From NCBI RefSeq assembly GCF_000695795.1, contig NZ_JNCA01000001.1, positions 124,001 through 188,000 on the forward strand: 64,000 nt of DNA, written 5' to 3'. This document shows, piece by piece, positions 1 to 8,671 of this stretch (positions within the stretch are counted from its first letter, which is position 1; every line of letters starts with the position of its first letter). The notes under the pieces are model-generated. The model made no database searches and was not told the origin of the DNA. It saw nothing but the letters and a program-made list of their open reading frames with translations. The translations under genes were made by a program, and so were the position numbers. Source of the stretch: Flavobacterium seoulense (GTDB lineage Bacteria; Bacteroidota; Bacteroidia; Flavobacteriales; Flavobacteriaceae).

Positions 1-1
1 T

Positions 2-2107
2 CGAATAAAAGGAAGTCAAAACGGAAAAGCCTTGTTGTTGCTTTCTCATTATGACAGCGCACCACATTCGGCTTCGCTGGGGGCTAGTGATGATGCTACA
101 GGTGTAGCGACTATTTTAGAAGGTGTTCGCGCTTTTTTACATTCTAAAACACCTCACAAGAATGATATTATTATCTTATTTACCGATGCAGAAGAATTAG
201 GATTAAACGGTGCTGCACTTTTTGTAACCCAACATCAATGGGCAAAAGAAGTAGGTTTAGCGCTCAATTTTGAAGCACGCGGGACATCGGGACCAAGTTA
301 TATGTTAATGGAAACCAATAATGGTAATGCCGGAATGGTTGAAAATTTTGCCGCTGCAAATCCTACTTTTCCAGTCTCAAATTCGTTAATGTACAGCATT
401 TATAAAATGCTGCCTAATGATACTGATTTGACTGTTTTTAGAGAGCAAGGCAGTATTCAGGGATTTAATTTTGCTTTTATTGATAGTCATTATAATTATC
501 ATACAGCTCAGGATGATATTCAGCATTTAGATGTTAATTCCTTAGCACATCAAGGTTCTTATCTGATGCCTTTACTTAACTATTTTTCGAATGCTGATTT
601 GAATACTACTGAAGCAGTTGAGGATTATGTTTATTTTTCAATTCCTTTTAGTTTTATCAGTTATCCATTTAGTTGGGTAATTCCTATGGTGATTGTTGCT
701 TTTGTCGTGTTCTTATTTTTCATCTTTTTAGGAATTGCCAAGAGAATATTGACACCTCAAAAAATGCTGCAAGGTTTTGTTCCGTTTTTGGGTTCGTTGT
801 TTGCAGCGGGACTTATTACTTTTTTAGGATGGCAACTCTTGTTACAAATTTACCCACAATACAATGATTTACTTAATGGCTTTACTTATAACGGACATGC
901 CTATATAGCTGCTTTTGTATCCTTGAGTTTGGCAATTTGTTTTGCGTTTTATCATTTCTTCACTCCAGATAAAATTACTGCTAATCATTTTGTAGCGCCC
1001 ATTTTTATTTGGTTACTTATCAATATCGGAATTGCTTTTGGATTACAAGGTGCCGGATTTTTAATTATTCCTACTTATTTTGGAATTTTTGCTTTCGGAT
1101 TTTATATTCTTACTCAAAAGTACAGTCCCATTTTAAACCTGATTTTTAGTATTTCCGCATTGTTAATCATTGCTCCTTTTATCCAAATGTTTCCAATAGG
1201 TCTTGGACTAAAAATGTTGTTTGCAACTGCAATTCTTACCGCTTTATGTTTTGGATTATTATTACCCACTTTAGGTAATTTTATTAAAAAAGGAAGTTGG
1301 TCTATTCTTTTCTTATTAGCTTCAATAGGTTTTTTTACCAAAGCCCATTTAGAATCTAATTATGAAAAAGGCAAAGCAAAATCGAATAGTTTAATTTATC
1401 TTTTGGATGCTGATACAAACTCTGCTCAATGGTTGACTTATGATAAAAACCTTGATTCCTGGACTAAGAATTATTTAGGCGAAAATCCAAATCAACCAAA
1501 AGGATTGGAAGAAATTCCACTTTTTAGTAAATACGATACTCACTTTACTTTTGCTGCGAAAGCTCCTTTAAAAAATATTCCACAGCCAACAATTGATTTT
1601 TTAACGGATAGTATTTCGGATGGTCAAAGGTATCTGAAGATTCGTATTTCGCCGAATCGAAAAGTGAATCGTTATGATATTTTTGCTAATGAAAAAATGC
1701 AACTTCATAATATTAAGGCAAATGGAGTTACTCATTTACAGCAAAAAGGAAAAATTTATAAAAGAGAAGGTAAAAAATTATTGAGTTATTATGTAGTTGA
1801 TAATGATCCGTTGGTTTTAGAATTTAATATAAATACAGCTGCTGTTTTTGATATGACGTTGTTAGAAAGTTCGTTTGATTTAATGCAAAATCCGTTGTTT
1901 ACAATGAATAAAAGAGCAGACTGGATGATGCCAACTCCTTTTGTTTTAAATGATGCTGTAACAATCAAAAAAGTAATCAAGCCTAGTCCTCGGGTTGTTC
2001 TGGAAACGAAAGTCAATACTCTGGCAATGCCTACTAGGAAAAAACCAATAGTTCCAAAAGCTGTTCAATCTGTAGAACCTAAAATTGCTGTTGACACGAT
2101 AAAGTAA
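2..2107 (+). CDS. M28-family metallopeptidase with multi-TM domain (5' end outside window)
   Basis: The reading frame is open to the left window edge, so the start and N-terminal part are missing. The visible part begins inside a zinc aminopeptidase domain of the M28 type: an HYD metal-binding motif near 50-58, a DDATG segment near 94, an EE pair (AEELG) near 190 that would hold the catalytic glutamate, and a later histidine in HYNYHTAQDD near 490. From about 640 to 1350 there are roughly eight hydrophobic segments, followed by a soluble C-terminal domain of about 250 residues. This architecture, a peptidase domain fused to a polytopic membrane domain, resembles ER-metallopeptidase/FXNA-like M28 proteins, which occur in Bacteroidota. 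The substrate is unknown. It converges on radA across a shared terminator. Confidence 0.85.
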   Translation, partial: RIKGSQNGKALLLLSHYDSAPHSASLGASDDATGVATILEGVRAFLHSKTPHKNDIIILFTDAEELGLNGAALFVTQHQWAKEVGLALNFEARGTSGPSYMLMETNNGNAGMVENFAAANPTFPVSNSLMYSIYKMLPNDTDLTVFREQGSIQGFNFAFIDSHYNYHTAQDDIQHLDVNSLAHQGSYLMPLLNYFSNADLNTTEAVEDYVYFSIPFSFISYPFSWVIPMVIVAFVVFLFFIFLGIAKRILTPQKMLQGFVPFLGSLFAAGLITFLGWQLLLQIYPQYNDLLNGFTYNGHAYIAAFVSLSLAICFAFYHFFTPDKITANHFVAPIFIWLLINIGIAFGLQGAGFLIIPTYFGIFAFGFYILTQKYSPILNLIFSISALLIIAPFIQMFPIGLGLKMLFATAILTALCFGLLLPTLGNFIKKGSWSILFLLASIGFFTKAHLESNYEKGKAKSNSLIYLLDADTNSAQWLTYDKNLDSWTKNYLGENPNQPKGLEEIPLFSKYDTHFTFAAKAPLKNIPQPTIDFLTDSISDGQRYLKIRISPNRKVNRYDIFANEKMQLHNIKANGVTHLQQKGKIYKREGKKLLSYYVVDNDPLVLEFNINTAAVFDMTLLESSFDLMQNPLFTMNKRADWMMPTPFVLNDAVTIKKVIKPSPRVVLETKVNTLAMPTRKKPIVPKAVQSVEPKIAVDTIK

Positions 2108-2110
2108 AAA

Positions 2111-2146
2111 CAAAATCCTGAAAGTATTTAAGCTTTCAGGATTTTG
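2111..2146. terminator. bidirectional terminator between M28 peptidase and radA
   Basis: A perfect 14-bp inverted repeat (2111-2124 with 2133-2146) with an 8-nt loop lies between two convergent stop codons. Its A-rich 5' and T-rich 3' edges suit termination on both strands. Confidence 0.8.
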
Positions 2147-2152
2147 ATAATT

Positions 2153-3514
2153 TTATCCAAAAAGCATACTCGCTACATCTTCAATTTTAGCGACTAATTC
2201 AATTTTGATTCCTGGATTTTTTAAGGCAATTTTATTGTATTTAGAAACGAAAATAGTCGAAAATCCTAATTTCTCGGCTTCCTGAATGCGTTGGTCAACT
2301 CGATTTACAGGGCGTATTTCGCCTGAAAGTCCGACTTCGCCGGCAAAGCAAAATTCTTTGTTTACAGGAATATCTTCATTTGATGATAAAATCGCGGCAA
2401 CAACTGCTAAGTCAATTGCAGGATCATCCACCGAAATTCCTCCGGTTACGTTCAGGAAAACGTCTTTGGCGCCAAGCCTGAAACCGGCACGTTTCTCTAA
2501 AACGGCTAAAATCATGTTCAGTCTTTTGGCATTATAACCAGTGGTACTGCGTTGTGGAGTTCCGTAAACTGCAGTACTTACTAAGGATTGGATTTCAATC
2601 ATCAGCGGGCGCATGCCTTCGAGTGTGGTGGCAATGGCGGTTCCTGATAATTCTTCGTCTTTATGCGAAATCAATATTTCGGACGGATTAGAAACTTCTC
2701 TTAATCCGCTGCCCAGCATTTCGTAAATACCAATTTCGGCAGTAGAACCAAAACGGTTTTTTAATGAACGAAGGATTCGGTACACATGATTTCTGTCGCC
2801 TTCAAATTGCAAAACGGTATCAACCATGTGTTCTAATATTTTTGGTCCGGCAATGTTTCCATCTTTGGTAATATGACCAATTAAAATCACAGGAATATTA
2901 CTTTCTTTGGCAAATTTGATCAGTTCGGCAGTAGTTTCTCTAATTTGCGAAATACTTCCTGCTGTCGATTCGATATAATCCGTATGTAGCGTTTGAATCG
3001 AATCGATAATTACGATTTCGGGTTCAATGGCTTCAATTTGCTTAAAAATATTTTGCGTTTTAGTTTCCGTTAGAATATAGCAATTGTCACTTGATGGTGT
3101 GATTCTTTCGGCGCGCATTTTTATTTGTTTCTGACTTTCTTCGCCTGAAACATATAAGGTTTTATAAGGTAGTTTTAATGAAATTTGGAGTAAAAGTGTA
3201 CTTTTTCCAATCCCTGGTTCGCCACCCAAAAGAGTCAAAGATCCAGGAACAATTCCGCCACCTAAAACACGATTTAATTCGGCATCAGTTGTGTCCATCC
3301 GGATTTCCTGAGTTGAATCGATTTCGGTTATTTTTAGAGGTTTTGGCGCTCTGTTGCTTGGAGTGGGTTCGCTTTTCCAGGCTACTTTATCTTGCTTTTG
3401 AATGATTTCTTCGGCAATGGTGTTCCATTCTTTGCAGGCATTGCATTGACCTTGCCATTTGGCATAAGATGTTCCGCAATTCTGGCAGAAAAAAGAGGTT
3501 TTAACTTTCGACAT
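2153..3514 (-). CDS. radA: DNA repair protein RadA
   Basis: A 453-residue protein with every hallmark of RadA/Sms, the RecA-like helicase that helps process recombination intermediates and branch migration. It has an N-terminal zinc finger (Cys10, Cys13, Cys24, Cys27), a Walker A motif GEPGIGKST near residue 97, the RadA-specific KNRFG motif, and a C-terminal Lon-like domain containing GISVDDPAIDLA. The length is normal for the family. Its ATG shares one base with the TAA of the upstream esterase gene (a TAATG junction at 3512-3516), so the two are probably translationally coupled on one minus-strand transcript. Confidence 0.97.
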   Translation of the reverse strand: MSKVKTSFFCQNCGTSYAKWQGQCNACKEWNTIAEEIIQKQDKVAWKSEPTPSNRAPKPLKITEIDSTQEIRMDTTDAELNRVLGGGIVPGSLTLLGGEPGIGKSTLLLQISLKLPYKTLYVSGEESQKQIKMRAERITPSSDNCYILTETKTQNIFKQIEAIEPEIVIIDSIQTLHTDYIESTAGSISQIRETTAELIKFAKESNIPVILIGHITKDGNIAGPKILEHMVDTVLQFEGDRNHVYRILRSLKNRFGSTAEIGIYEMLGSGLREVSNPSEILISHKDEELSGTAIATTLEGMRPLMIEIQSLVSTAVYGTPQRSTTGYNAKRLNMILAVLEKRAGFRLGAKDVFLNVTGGISVDDPAIDLAVVAAILSSNEDIPVNKEFCFAGEVGLSGEIRPVNRVDQRIQEAEKLGFSTIFVSKYNKIALKNPGIKIELVAKIEDVASMLFG

Positions 3515-4656
3515 TATTTTTTAACAGTTAAGCTTTTCATATCATCGTACTTATTGTACATCATTTCTTTGGTCAAATCACCAATTTCTTCTAATTGTGA
3601 AGCACGTTGGTATTTAGCGGCAGCTTTTTTGGCATCGCCTGTTTTTTCATACATCAAACCTAATTCGTAATCGGCAAGCATTGATTTTGGATAATTTTTA
3701 TTGGCAATTTGAGCCAGTTTTTCCAGTTCATCATAAGCTTTGTTTTTTAAAATAGCGGATTCGATAGCTTTGAAATCATTAATTCGAATAGGAATATTTA
3801 AACCTAGTTTTTCAGTTGTGATTTGGTATTTCTTTGTTAAATAATCAACATATCCTGATGGTAAAGTAACAATTTTTTCTGAAAATTCAGTAGAAGAAAT
3901 AGGTTTGTAACTATCGAAAATTTGGTACAATGCATTTGGAATCGAATATAAAACTAAGGAATAATGCGAAGCATTGTTGAATTTGTCGTATCGGTAATTT
4001 ACTAACGAATTTGTGATCAATTTGATGTTGCTGTCTAAATTTTCTACAGGTTCGCGTAGTTGTTTAATGTCACCATCAGCAGAAGATTGATAATAAAATA
4101 AAGTCTTTTTGGTATTGGTTAAGCTTGTTGCAATTTGGTTTTCCATTCCTGGAGCAAGTTCAGGGCTTAGTGAAATATAGGCGTTGAAAAAAGGATTTTC
4201 TTTGTAAAGAAAGAAGTTTAAAAATCCGGCTGTGGTATCATGTCCGGCAATAATTCTAAAAGGAGCAACACGGTATTTTTTTTCGATAAATGGCATCAGC
4301 TCTTCACCGATGAAATTATAAAAAGCAGCTGATCTTTTTGTAGGAGTTCCTTCGGTTTCATCAAAACCACAATCGTTCATGCGGCTATTTTTTTGATTAA
4401 TTCCTATAATGATAGTTTCGGGTAAATCATCCCAATATTCGCCATATTTTAATGCACCTTCAAAAGGTTCTAATAAATAATCACCATCTAATAATAATAG
4501 AATGGGATATTTTTTGGTCGTATTTGTTTCGTAAGAAGAAGGTAAGCTAATGACAATTTCTCTGGTTTCGCCAAGTTTACTGGATTTGATTAACTCGGTG
4601 TTTTTTTGAGCAAATAATGAAATCGAAAAGAAGAATAAAAGTAGTGTTTGTTTCAT
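3514..4656 (-). CDS. esterase-like alpha/beta-hydrolase with C-terminal TPR region, nucleophile apparently replaced
   Basis: A 380-residue protein with a signal peptide (MKQTLLLFFFSISLFAQ) and an alpha/beta-hydrolase fold of the enterochelin-esterase/esterase D type: an early LLLLDGDYLL strand, an IIIGINQ segment and an ISLSPEL segment after the nucleophile elbow. About 60 C-terminal residues look like a tetratricopeptide repeat (YELGLMYEKTGDAKKAAAKY). The elbow normally reads GxSxGG, but here it is GHDTTAG (codon gat on the minus strand near 4240), so the usual serine is an aspartate. It may be a non-catalytic homologue or use another residue. It is the first gene of a pair with radA. Probably periplasmic or surface located; substrate unknown. 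Confidence 0.75.
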   Translation of the reverse strand: MKQTLLLFFFSISLFAQKNTELIKSSKLGETREIVISLPSSYETNTTKKYPILLLLDGDYLLEPFEGALKYGEYWDDLPETIIIGINQKNSRMNDCGFDETEGTPTKRSAAFYNFIGEELMPFIEKKYRVAPFRIIAGHDTTAGFLNFFLYKENPFFNAYISLSPELAPGMENQIATSLTNTKKTLFYYQSSADGDIKQLREPVENLDSNIKLITNSLVNYRYDKFNNASHYSLVLYSIPNALYQIFDSYKPISSTEFSEKIVTLPSGYVDYLTKKYQITTEKLGLNIPIRINDFKAIESAILKNKAYDELEKLAQIANKNYPKSMLADYELGLMYEKTGDAKKAAAKYQRASQLEEIGDLTKEMMYNKYDDMKSLTVKK

Positions 4657-4829
4657 GATTTGGGATTTTAAAATGAGTATTTTATACCGTTTGTTATTTC
4701 ATTGGACCAATAAAATATACAACGGCATTATACCACAACGATTGGACTACATTGTATTTATGTTTGGTATCAAATAGAACAGCAAGATAGTACTTTTTAA
4801 TGAAAGTAAAATAAAGCTTATAAAACAAA

Positions 4830-4855
4830 GAAGCGTTCCTGTTAAGAAACGCTTC
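4830..4855 (-). terminator. terminator downstream of panD
   Basis: An 8-bp GC-containing inverted repeat (4830-4837 with 4848-4855) lies just beyond the panD stop. Read on the minus strand it is followed by a T-rich run. The rest of the 226-bp gap to the esterase gene shows nothing else I recognise. Confidence 0.6.
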
Positions 4856-4882
4856 GGTTATTTATGTTTTTAAAATACTAAT

Positions 4883-5233
4883 TTAGGTCAATGAATTATC
4901 ATTTTCATTTGGAAAAATAATCCAGGGTTGAAAGGTTTTTGCTTCTTCGAAATCTAAAGTAGCATAAGAAATGATAATAATAATATCGTCTCTTTGTACT
5001 TTTCGGGCAGCCGGACCATTAAGAGTGATTTCGCCTGAATTTCGTTGTCCTTTTATGGCGTAAGTTTCAAAACGTTCTCCGTTGTTGATGTTAACAATAG
5101 ATACTTTTTCTCCTTCAATAATATTAGAAGCTTCTAATAAGTTTTCGTCGATGGTAATACTGCCAATATAGTTTAAATCGGCTCCAGTAACTTTTACCCG
5201 ATGAATTTTTGATTTTAATACTTGAATTTGCAT
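4883..5233 (-). CDS. panD: aspartate 1-decarboxylase
   Basis: A 116-residue pyruvoyl-dependent enzyme that converts aspartate to beta-alanine for pantothenate and CoA synthesis. The self-cleavage site is intact: Gly24-Ser25 in YIGSITID, where Ser25 becomes the pyruvoyl group. The conserved NGPAAR segment is present near residue 72. Length is typical (about 115-127). It lies 14 bp downstream of panC on the same strand, so the product and the enzyme that uses it are probably made from one transcript. Confidence 0.97.
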   Translation of the reverse strand: MQIQVLKSKIHRVKVTGADLNYIGSITIDENLLEASNIIEGEKVSIVNINNGERFETYAIKGQRNSGEITLNGPAARKVQRDDIIIIISYATLDFEEAKTFQPWIIFPNENDNSLT

Positions 5234-5247
5234 GGCACAAAAGTAAA

Positions 5248-6096
5248 TTATTTTAGCGAAATGGTATCAATCAATCGGATATTATTAACAAATACGGCTA
5301 TAAATGCACGATAATTTTTATCTTTTGATTTTTCGTTACACGAAATAAGTGTTTCTTCATCGGCAATTTCAAAGTATTCTAAGTCGAAAATAGGATTGGA
5401 TTTGAAAACTTGGTTAACCCAATTTTTTACTTCTGCACAGCTTTGAGTTTTGAATTTTTCTTTGGCTTCAAGCAATGTTTGGTATATAATTGCTGCTTTT
5501 TCTCTTTCGGGAGCTGATAAGCGTTCGTTTCTGGAACTCATTGCAAGCCCGTTAGCCTCTCTGAAAATTTCGCAACCAATGATGTTTACTGCCAAATTGT
5601 TTTTGAGAACCATTTTCTTGACAATTTGCAATTGCTGAAAGTCTTTTTGACCAAAATAAGCATTGGTAGGGGAGACAATTTCGAATAATTTTTTCACAAT
5701 AGTTCCTACACCATTAAAATGACCAGGTCTGAATTTGCCTTCCATTTGATTTTCTAATCCGTCAAAATCAAAGTCTTGTGATGCTATTTTTCCTTCATAA
5801 ATATCTTCGATTGAAGGTGCGTAAATAATTATGTCAGAATTTAAATCGGCAATTTTTTGTGTATCCTTATCTAAAGTTCTAGGGTATTTTTCTAAGTCTT
5901 CGGCATTGTTAAATTGGGTAGGATTTACAAAAATACTAACTACTGTATTGTTGTTTTCTGCTAGTGATTGTTGCATCAGCGAGAGATGACCCTGGTGTAA
6001 AGCTCCCATTGTTGGAACAAAGCCAATAGTGGAATTTAACGTCTTAACAGAATTTAAAAATTCGATTAAAGCTGCTTTTCCATAGAAAATAGGCAT
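5248..6096 (-). CDS. panC: pantothenate synthetase (pantoate--beta-alanine ligase)
   Basis: A 282-residue cytoplasmic ligase that joins pantoate and beta-alanine using ATP. Visible motifs are [15 protein letters not shown] (the HxGH nucleotide-binding motif), the FVNPTQF segment, [13 protein letters not shown] and SSRNERLS. The frame extends to an ATG at 6126, but that ATG lies inside a TATGTTTG match to the Bacteroidota -7 element (6120-6127, minus strand), so the downstream ATG at 6096 is the likelier start. It also gives the normal family length, starting MPIFYG. It is followed by panD and is divergent from the operon at 6206. Confidence 0.95.
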   Translation of the reverse strand: MPIFYGKAALIEFLNSVKTLNSTIGFVPTMGALHQGHLSLMQQSLAENNNTVVSIFVNPTQFNNAEDLEKYPRTLDKDTQKIADLNSDIIIYAPSIEDIYEGKIASQDFDFDGLENQMEGKFRPGHFNGVGTIVKKLFEIVSPTNAYFGQKDFQQLQIVKKMVLKNNLAVNIIGCEIFREANGLAMSSRNERLSAPEREKAAIIYQTLLEAKEKFKTQSCAEVKNWVNQVFKSNPIFDLEYFEIADEETLISCNEKSKDKNYRAFIAVFVNNIRLIDTISLK

Positions 6097-6119
6097 GGTT
6101 ATTTTATTAAAATTCAGTG

Positions 6120-6127
6120 CAAACATA
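6120..6127 (-). promoter_or_regulatory. candidate -7 element of panC-panD promoter
   Basis: On the minus strand this reads TATGTTTG, matching the Bacteroidota primary-sigma -7 consensus TAnnTTTG. It would start transcription roughly 15-20 nt before the panC ATG at 6096. I see no good -33 TTG. Confidence 0.45.
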
Positions 6128-6158
6128 ATATATTAGTTAATAACTGCATAAAATTTTG

Positions 6159-6166
6159 TAATTTTG
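6159..6166 (+). promoter_or_regulatory. candidate -7 element for the 6206-10516 operon
   Basis: TAATTTTG matches TAnnTTTG, 40 bp before the ATG at 6206. A TTA about 19-20 bp upstream (6137-6139) is a weak -33 match. Confidence 0.45.
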
Positions 6167-6205
6167 CATGGTTTTTATTACCAACTAAACTAAGCAAATT
6201 ATAAT

Positions 6206-7009
6206 ATGAAAGATAAGAGGATATTATATGTATCATCTGAAGTGGTGCCCTATTTGGCTGAAAATGAAGTTTCTTTAATGTCTTATGATGTTCCTAAGAT
6301 GGTAAATGATCAGGGAGGACAGATTAGAATTTTTATGCCAAGATATGGAAATATCAATGAAAGAAGACACCAATTGCATGAAGTAATTCGACTATCTGGA
6401 ATGAATTTGGTAGTAAATGATTTAGATATGCCTTTGATAATTAAGGTAGCTTCTATTCCTAAAGAAAGAATTCAGGTCTATTTTATTGATAATGACGAAT
6501 ATTTTAAGCGAAAAGCTACTTTTGCTGATGAAGATGGACAATTGTATCCTGATAATGACGAAAGAGCAATCTTTTTTGCAAAAGGAGTTGTTGAGACAGT
6601 AAAGAAATTAAACTGGGTACCTGATATTATTCACGTTCATGGCTGGATGGCAGCGATGTTGCCGGTATATATGAAGCATTTTTATAAAAACGAAGCTTTG
6701 TTTTCTGAAACTAAAATAGTGACTTCGGTTTATGGCCAATCATTTGATGGAACTTTAGATGTAGAAATGTTGAATAAAGTGAAACTTGACGGAGTTCCAG
6801 AAGATCAGGTAGCAATGCTTTCGACTCCAGATTATGAAAATATTATTAAAGCAACCGTTATGCATTCGGATGCGGTAATTATTGCTTCTCCAAATGTTAG
6901 TTCAAGTTTAACAAAATTTATTGAAACTTCAGGCAAACCTTTTCTACCTTTCGTGCCGAAAGATGCTTTCGCAGAAGCGTATAGCAATTTTTACAGAGAA
7001 ATGCTTTAA
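6206..7009 (+). CDS. glycogen/starch-synthase N-domain protein, lacks C-terminal GT-B half
   Basis: 267 residues resembling only the N-terminal Rossmann domain of GT5 glycogen synthase: ILYVSSEVVPYL at the start, an FMPRYGNI segment, and PDIIHVHGWMAAMLPVYM near residue 140. Full GlgA is about 480 residues, and the catalytic C-terminal half (ADP-glucose binding) is absent with no frameshift remnant before the next gene. The KTGGL loop that contacts the sugar nucleotide in true synthases is also missing; ENEVSLMSYD stands in its place. Glycosyltransferase activity is therefore doubtful. It is the first gene of a tight operon with a DUF4270 lipoprotein (18-bp gap) and glmS, which points to a role near amino-sugar or envelope metabolism. 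Confidence 0.75.
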   Translation: MKDKRILYVSSEVVPYLAENEVSLMSYDVPKMVNDQGGQIRIFMPRYGNINERRHQLHEVIRLSGMNLVVNDLDMPLIIKVASIPKERIQVYFIDNDEYFKRKATFADEDGQLYPDNDERAIFFAKGVVETVKKLNWVPDIIHVHGWMAAMLPVYMKHFYKNEALFSETKIVTSVYGQSFDGTLDVEMLNKVKLDGVPEDQVAMLSTPDYENIIKATVMHSDAVIIASPNVSSSLTKFIETSGKPFLPFVPKDAFAEAYSNFYREML

Positions 7010-7027
7010 TTCAATTTTATTATTTAT

Positions 7028-8659
7028 ATGCGCAATAATTCTTTTTTTAAGATAATTATACTGATTCTGGGTGTTGTTTTTTTTACATCTTGTGATAAAG
7101 ATTTCAATACTATTGGAGATAATTTAATTGGAAATGAACACTTTGGTTTAGAAAGTAAATCTTTCAATGTACTTTCATATAATCAAAAAATAGGTCCTGT
7201 TCAGTCTAATAATTTACCTATAAATGCTTTGGGAGTTTATGAAGACCCTGTTTTTGGTACAACTGAAGCAAGTTTTGTTACGCAGGTGGTTTTAGCGTCG
7301 CCTAATCCTGTTATTGGAGCTAATCCTGAAATTGAAAGCGTAATTTTGTATGTTCCTTATCTTGTAAAATCAACAACTACTGATGCTACAACAGGAGATA
7401 ATACTTATGTTTTAGATTCTATTTATGGTCCTGAAACCGGAAAGATAAAATTGAGTATTTATGAGAACGGTTATTTTATGAGGGATTTAGATCCTTTGAC
7501 TGGTTTTTTAGAAAGACAAAAATTTTACACTAATCAGGCTAGTGAATTTGAAGGTTTAAAAAAGCCTGTTTTATTAAATAATGATACTTCTGAAACTCAA
7601 AATACAGCATTTTTCTTTGATAAAACAGAATTTAAAGAAACAACGCCGGCTACAACAACTGGTGGAGAACCTACAATAACAAGAACGCCTCCCGGAATGC
7701 GTTTGGCTTTGAATAAAGCTCATTTTAAAACGGCAATTATTGATGCAGTTACTTCGGGTTCTGGAAAATTAGCAACTAATGATGTTTTTAAAAATCATTT
7801 TAGAGGTTTGTATTTCAAAGTAGAAAAATCGGGTACTAATCCAGGTAGTATGGCTTTGATGGATTTTTCTAAAGGTACTATAACAATTAAGTATAAGGAA
7901 GATTCTTCGACAACACCAGTAGAGAGAGTGGAAAGATCTATTGTGCTTAATTTAACTGGTAATACGGTAAATTTATTATCAAATACAAATAAACCGGATT
8001 ATGATACTGCTGTGAATAATCCAAATACTACAGCAGGAGATGAGAAATTGTATTTGAAAGGAGGCGAAGGTGCTATGGCGGTTTTAGATCTTTTTGATAA
8101 AAAAGATGATATAGGTTATAATGATAAGGGAGAAATTGTTGTCGGAGCGAATAATATTCCAGACGAATTAGATGATTTAAGAAATCCAGCAAATAAAAAG
8201 AAGCTATTAATTAATGAAGCAAATCTTGTTTTTCATGTTGATGGTGATGTAATGGGAACAAATAAGCTGCCAATCAGAATGTATTTATATGATTTTAATA
8301 ATCGTAGACCAATACTCGATTACGTATCTGATGGTACAACTGGAGGATTGGTATATGGAGGTCTTTTGAATGCAACTAAAGTTAGTGATAAAACGTATAA
8401 GTTTAGAATTACTAATCACATTAGAAATTTAATAAATAATAAGGATTCTACGAATGTTAAACTTGGTATTGTCGTTTCTAATGATATTGCCAATACAAAT
8501 AGTACAATGAATAACTTGAGATCACCTTTATCTAACTTTTCTCAAGTTCCTCAGGTTTCGTTGACGAATCCCAGAGGTGTTATATTTCATGGGGGTAAAA
8601 GTTCTGTGCCTGCTGAAAAAAGATTGAAACTAGAAATTTATTATACAAAGCCAAATTAA
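7028..8659 (+). CDS. DUF4270 family lipoprotein
   Basis: A 543-residue protein with a lipoprotein signal ending in a lipobox FFTSC (Cys near residue 22) followed by DKDFNTIGDNLIG. The rest looks like a beta-rich secreted protein with segments typical of DUF4270 (YLKGGEGAMAVLDLF, NEANLVFHVD, IRMYLYDFNN). No enzymatic motif is visible. Function is unknown; it probably sits in the outer membrane or on the cell surface. It is sandwiched between the truncated glycogen-synthase homologue and glmS with gaps of 18 and 12 bp, so the three are very likely co-transcribed. Confidence 0.8.
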   Translation: MRNNSFFKIIILILGVVFFTSCDKDFNTIGDNLIGNEHFGLESKSFNVLSYNQKIGPVQSNNLPINALGVYEDPVFGTTEASFVTQVVLASPNPVIGANPEIESVILYVPYLVKSTTTDATTGDNTYVLDSIYGPETGKIKLSIYENGYFMRDLDPLTGFLERQKFYTNQASEFEGLKKPVLLNNDTSETQNTAFFFDKTEFKETTPATTTGGEPTITRTPPGMRLALNKAHFKTAIIDAVTSGSGKLATNDVFKNHFRGLYFKVEKSGTNPGSMALMDFSKGTITIKYKEDSSTTPVERVERSIVLNLTGNTVNLLSNTNKPDYDTAVNNPNTTAGDEKLYLKGGEGAMAVLDLFDKKDDIGYNDKGEIVVGANNIPDELDDLRNPANKKKLLINEANLVFHVDGDVMGTNKLPIRMYLYDFNNRRPILDYVSDGTTGGLVYGGLLNATKVSDKTYKFRITNHIRNLINNKDSTNVKLGIVVSNDIANTNSTMNNLRSPLSNFSQVPQVSLTNPRGVIFHGGKSSVPAEKRLKLEIYYTKPN

Positions 8660-8671
8660 TATTAAAATTAT

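Noticed and set aside
6206..7009. Functional glycogen synthase GlgA
   Set aside because: The C-terminal GT-B half and the KTGGL loop are missing, so I did not use the symbol glgA.
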